DNA of 6,459 bases from Candidatus Aegiribacteria sp. (GTDB lineage Bacteria; Fermentibacterota; Fermentibacteria; Fermentibacterales; JCC-6): positions 1 to 6,459 of the forward strand of contig DAOWNO010000123.1 of the NCBI GenBank assembly GCA_030642525.1, in the 5' to 3' direction. Position 1 is the first letter of the stretch, and each line of letters begins with the position of its first letter. Position numbers and translations under genes: made by a program. This document shows, in pieces, positions 5,896-6,459 of this stretch. A model generated the notes under the pieces. That model saw nothing but the letters and a program-made list of their open reading frames with translations, made no database searches and was not told the origin of the DNA.

Positions 5896-6403
5896 GATAC
5901 CTCAAGTTTACTCAGAATCTCTTCACAGTTCAAGGGGAATGCCAATTTTTATCCTGGATAATTTCCGGAGCGCTTTCAATGTAGGTTCAGTTTTCAGATC
6001 TGTCGAGGCAATATCACCTGCTGCTGTGTTTCTGACAGGCACATGCTGCAGGCCGGGAAACAGGAAACTCAGTCATACTTCGAGGGGAACGTATGCTTCA
6101 ATTCCCTGGAGGTATTTCAAAGATATTGAAGAAGCTGCGCATTGGGCGAAAGGAACCGGCCGTATGCTCATAGCTGTTGAAAATACGCCGGACGCGGTGC
6201 CCTTCTGGGAATCGTCATTCGATCTATCCTCAGCATTTCTGTTTGGAAATGAAGCAGATGGAGTGAATCAGAATGTTGAGGATATCGCGGATCTGCGAAT
6301 ATATTATCCCCAGTCGGGAACCAGGAAATGTATAAATGTCTCAAGTACCGCTGCGATTATTGCATCTGAAATTCAGAGAAGGAGAATCAGTGCCAACCCG
6401 TAG
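5864..6403 (+). CDS. SpoU/TrmH-family RNA methyltransferase
   Basis: This is a 179-residue SPOUT (knotted) methyltransferase that would 2'-O-methylate a ribose in tRNA or rRNA using S-adenosylmethionine. All three family motifs are present: motif 1 LDNFRSAFNVGSVFRS (31-46, with Asn39 and the catalytic-type Arg45), motif 2 LFGNEADGV (126-134), and motif 3 IYYPQSG followed by CINVSSTAAI (147-165). Most relatives have Ser-Leu-Asn in motif 3; here it is Cys-Ile-Asn. The length matches the short, single-domain TrmH-like group, with no N-terminal substrate-binding domain, so the target RNA cannot be named. GTG 5864 is chosen because of the SD at 5848-5854; ATG 5894 (M11) and ATG 5939 (M26, just before motif 1) are alternatives. 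The start region overlaps the divergent comEC-like gene by 32 bp, and the 3' end overlaps a probable next gene by 14 bp. Confidence 0.93.
   Translation: MIKKSSFPNIMIPQVYSESLHSSRGMPIFILDNFRSAFNVGSVFRSVEAISPAAVFLTGTCCRPGNRKLSHTSRGTYASIPWRYFKDIEEAAHWAKGTGRMLIAVENTPDAVPFWESSFDLSSAFLFGNEADGVNQNVEDIADLRIYYPQSGTRKCINVSSTAAIIASEIQRRRISANP
6379..6384 (+). promoter_or_regulatory. Ribosome binding site for the next gene, inside the methyltransferase 3' end
   Basis: AAGGAG lies five bases before GTG 6390, an ideal SD geometry. It is the main evidence that a further coding region begins here and is translated in an operon with the methyltransferase. Confidence 0.5.
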
Positions 6404-6459
6404 CTGTTTGGAGCTGAACCGAATCCCGTCAGGGGTACCAACAGTGCCACCCACTGTTA
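6390..6459 (+). CDS. Probable start of a downstream gene, cut by the window end
   Basis: From GTG 6390 an open frame of 23 codons runs to the window edge without a stop. It begins MPTRSCLELNRIP and continues with an SGVPTVPP segment. The start overlaps the end of the methyltransferase gene by 14 bp in another frame, typical of translationally coupled operon genes, and has a canonical SD. Too little is visible to assign a family. It could also be a chance open frame, because 70 bp is short. Confidence 0.5.
   Translation, partial: MPTRSCLELNRIPSGVPTVPPTV
6440..6458. repeat. Perfect 7-bp inverted repeat at the window end
   Basis: AACAGTG (6440-6446) and CACTGTT (6452-6458) are exact reverse complements around the 5-nt loop CCACC. 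The stem could form a hairpin in RNA. Only one base follows it, so a terminator T-tract cannot be assessed. If the frame from 6390 is real, the repeat lies inside coding sequence and may be incidental. Confidence 0.4.

Noticed and set aside
1..6459. Search for CRISPR arrays, tRNAs, IS ends, phage or defence genes, and a novel multi-gene system
   Set aside because: No regularly spaced repeats, cloverleaf, transposase or defence-type domain was seen by eye. The genes belong to separate known families in alternating orientation.

Overview
The window reads as ordinary bacterial chromosome of moderate, slightly AT-leaning composition. Genes are densely packed on both strands, Shine-Dalgarno (SD) sites are mostly good, and no tRNA, rRNA, CRISPR array, insertion sequence or phage gene is visible. 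The protein types (soluble multi-PAS hybrid histidine kinase, SGGG-type stand-alone receiver, M42 peptidase, short ComEC without a metallo-beta-lactamase domain, small TrmH-type methyltransferase) suggest a Gram-negative-like, environmental, possibly uncultured lineage. I cannot place it further from sequence alone.

Layout from left to right. Bases 1-2172 (minus strand) hold the first 724 residues of a hybrid histidine kinase: three PAS-type sensor domains, HisKA, HATPase and a receiver domain cut by the window edge. A 271-bp divergent intergenic region (2173-2443) carries the candidate promoters and two inverted repeats. It is followed on the plus strand by a single-domain response regulator (2444-2812). 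The shared divergent control region makes a signalling link between kinase and regulator plausible. An M42-family metallopeptidase (2815-3846, minus) meets the regulator tail to tail with only 2 bp between the stop codons. A membrane-anchored or secreted protein with a likely Ig-like domain (3913-4632, plus) diverges from the peptidase. Its last 48 bp overlap the 3' end of a ComEC-type membrane protein (4585-5895, minus). A SpoU/TrmH-family RNA methyltransferase (5864-6403, plus) starts inside the 5' end of comEC. The last 70 bp probably open a further plus-strand gene (GTG at 6390), cut by the window end.

The genes do not form one obvious pathway. They are separate housekeeping or signalling functions (signal transduction, peptide turnover, DNA uptake, RNA modification) in alternating orientation. 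The most notable property is how compressed the junctions are: a 2-bp convergent gap, a 48-bp tail-to-tail overlap, a 32-bp head-to-head overlap, a 14-bp same-strand overlap, and a perfect TATAAT only 12 bp before a start codon that lacks an SD. I found no convincing evidence of an undescribed multi-gene system.
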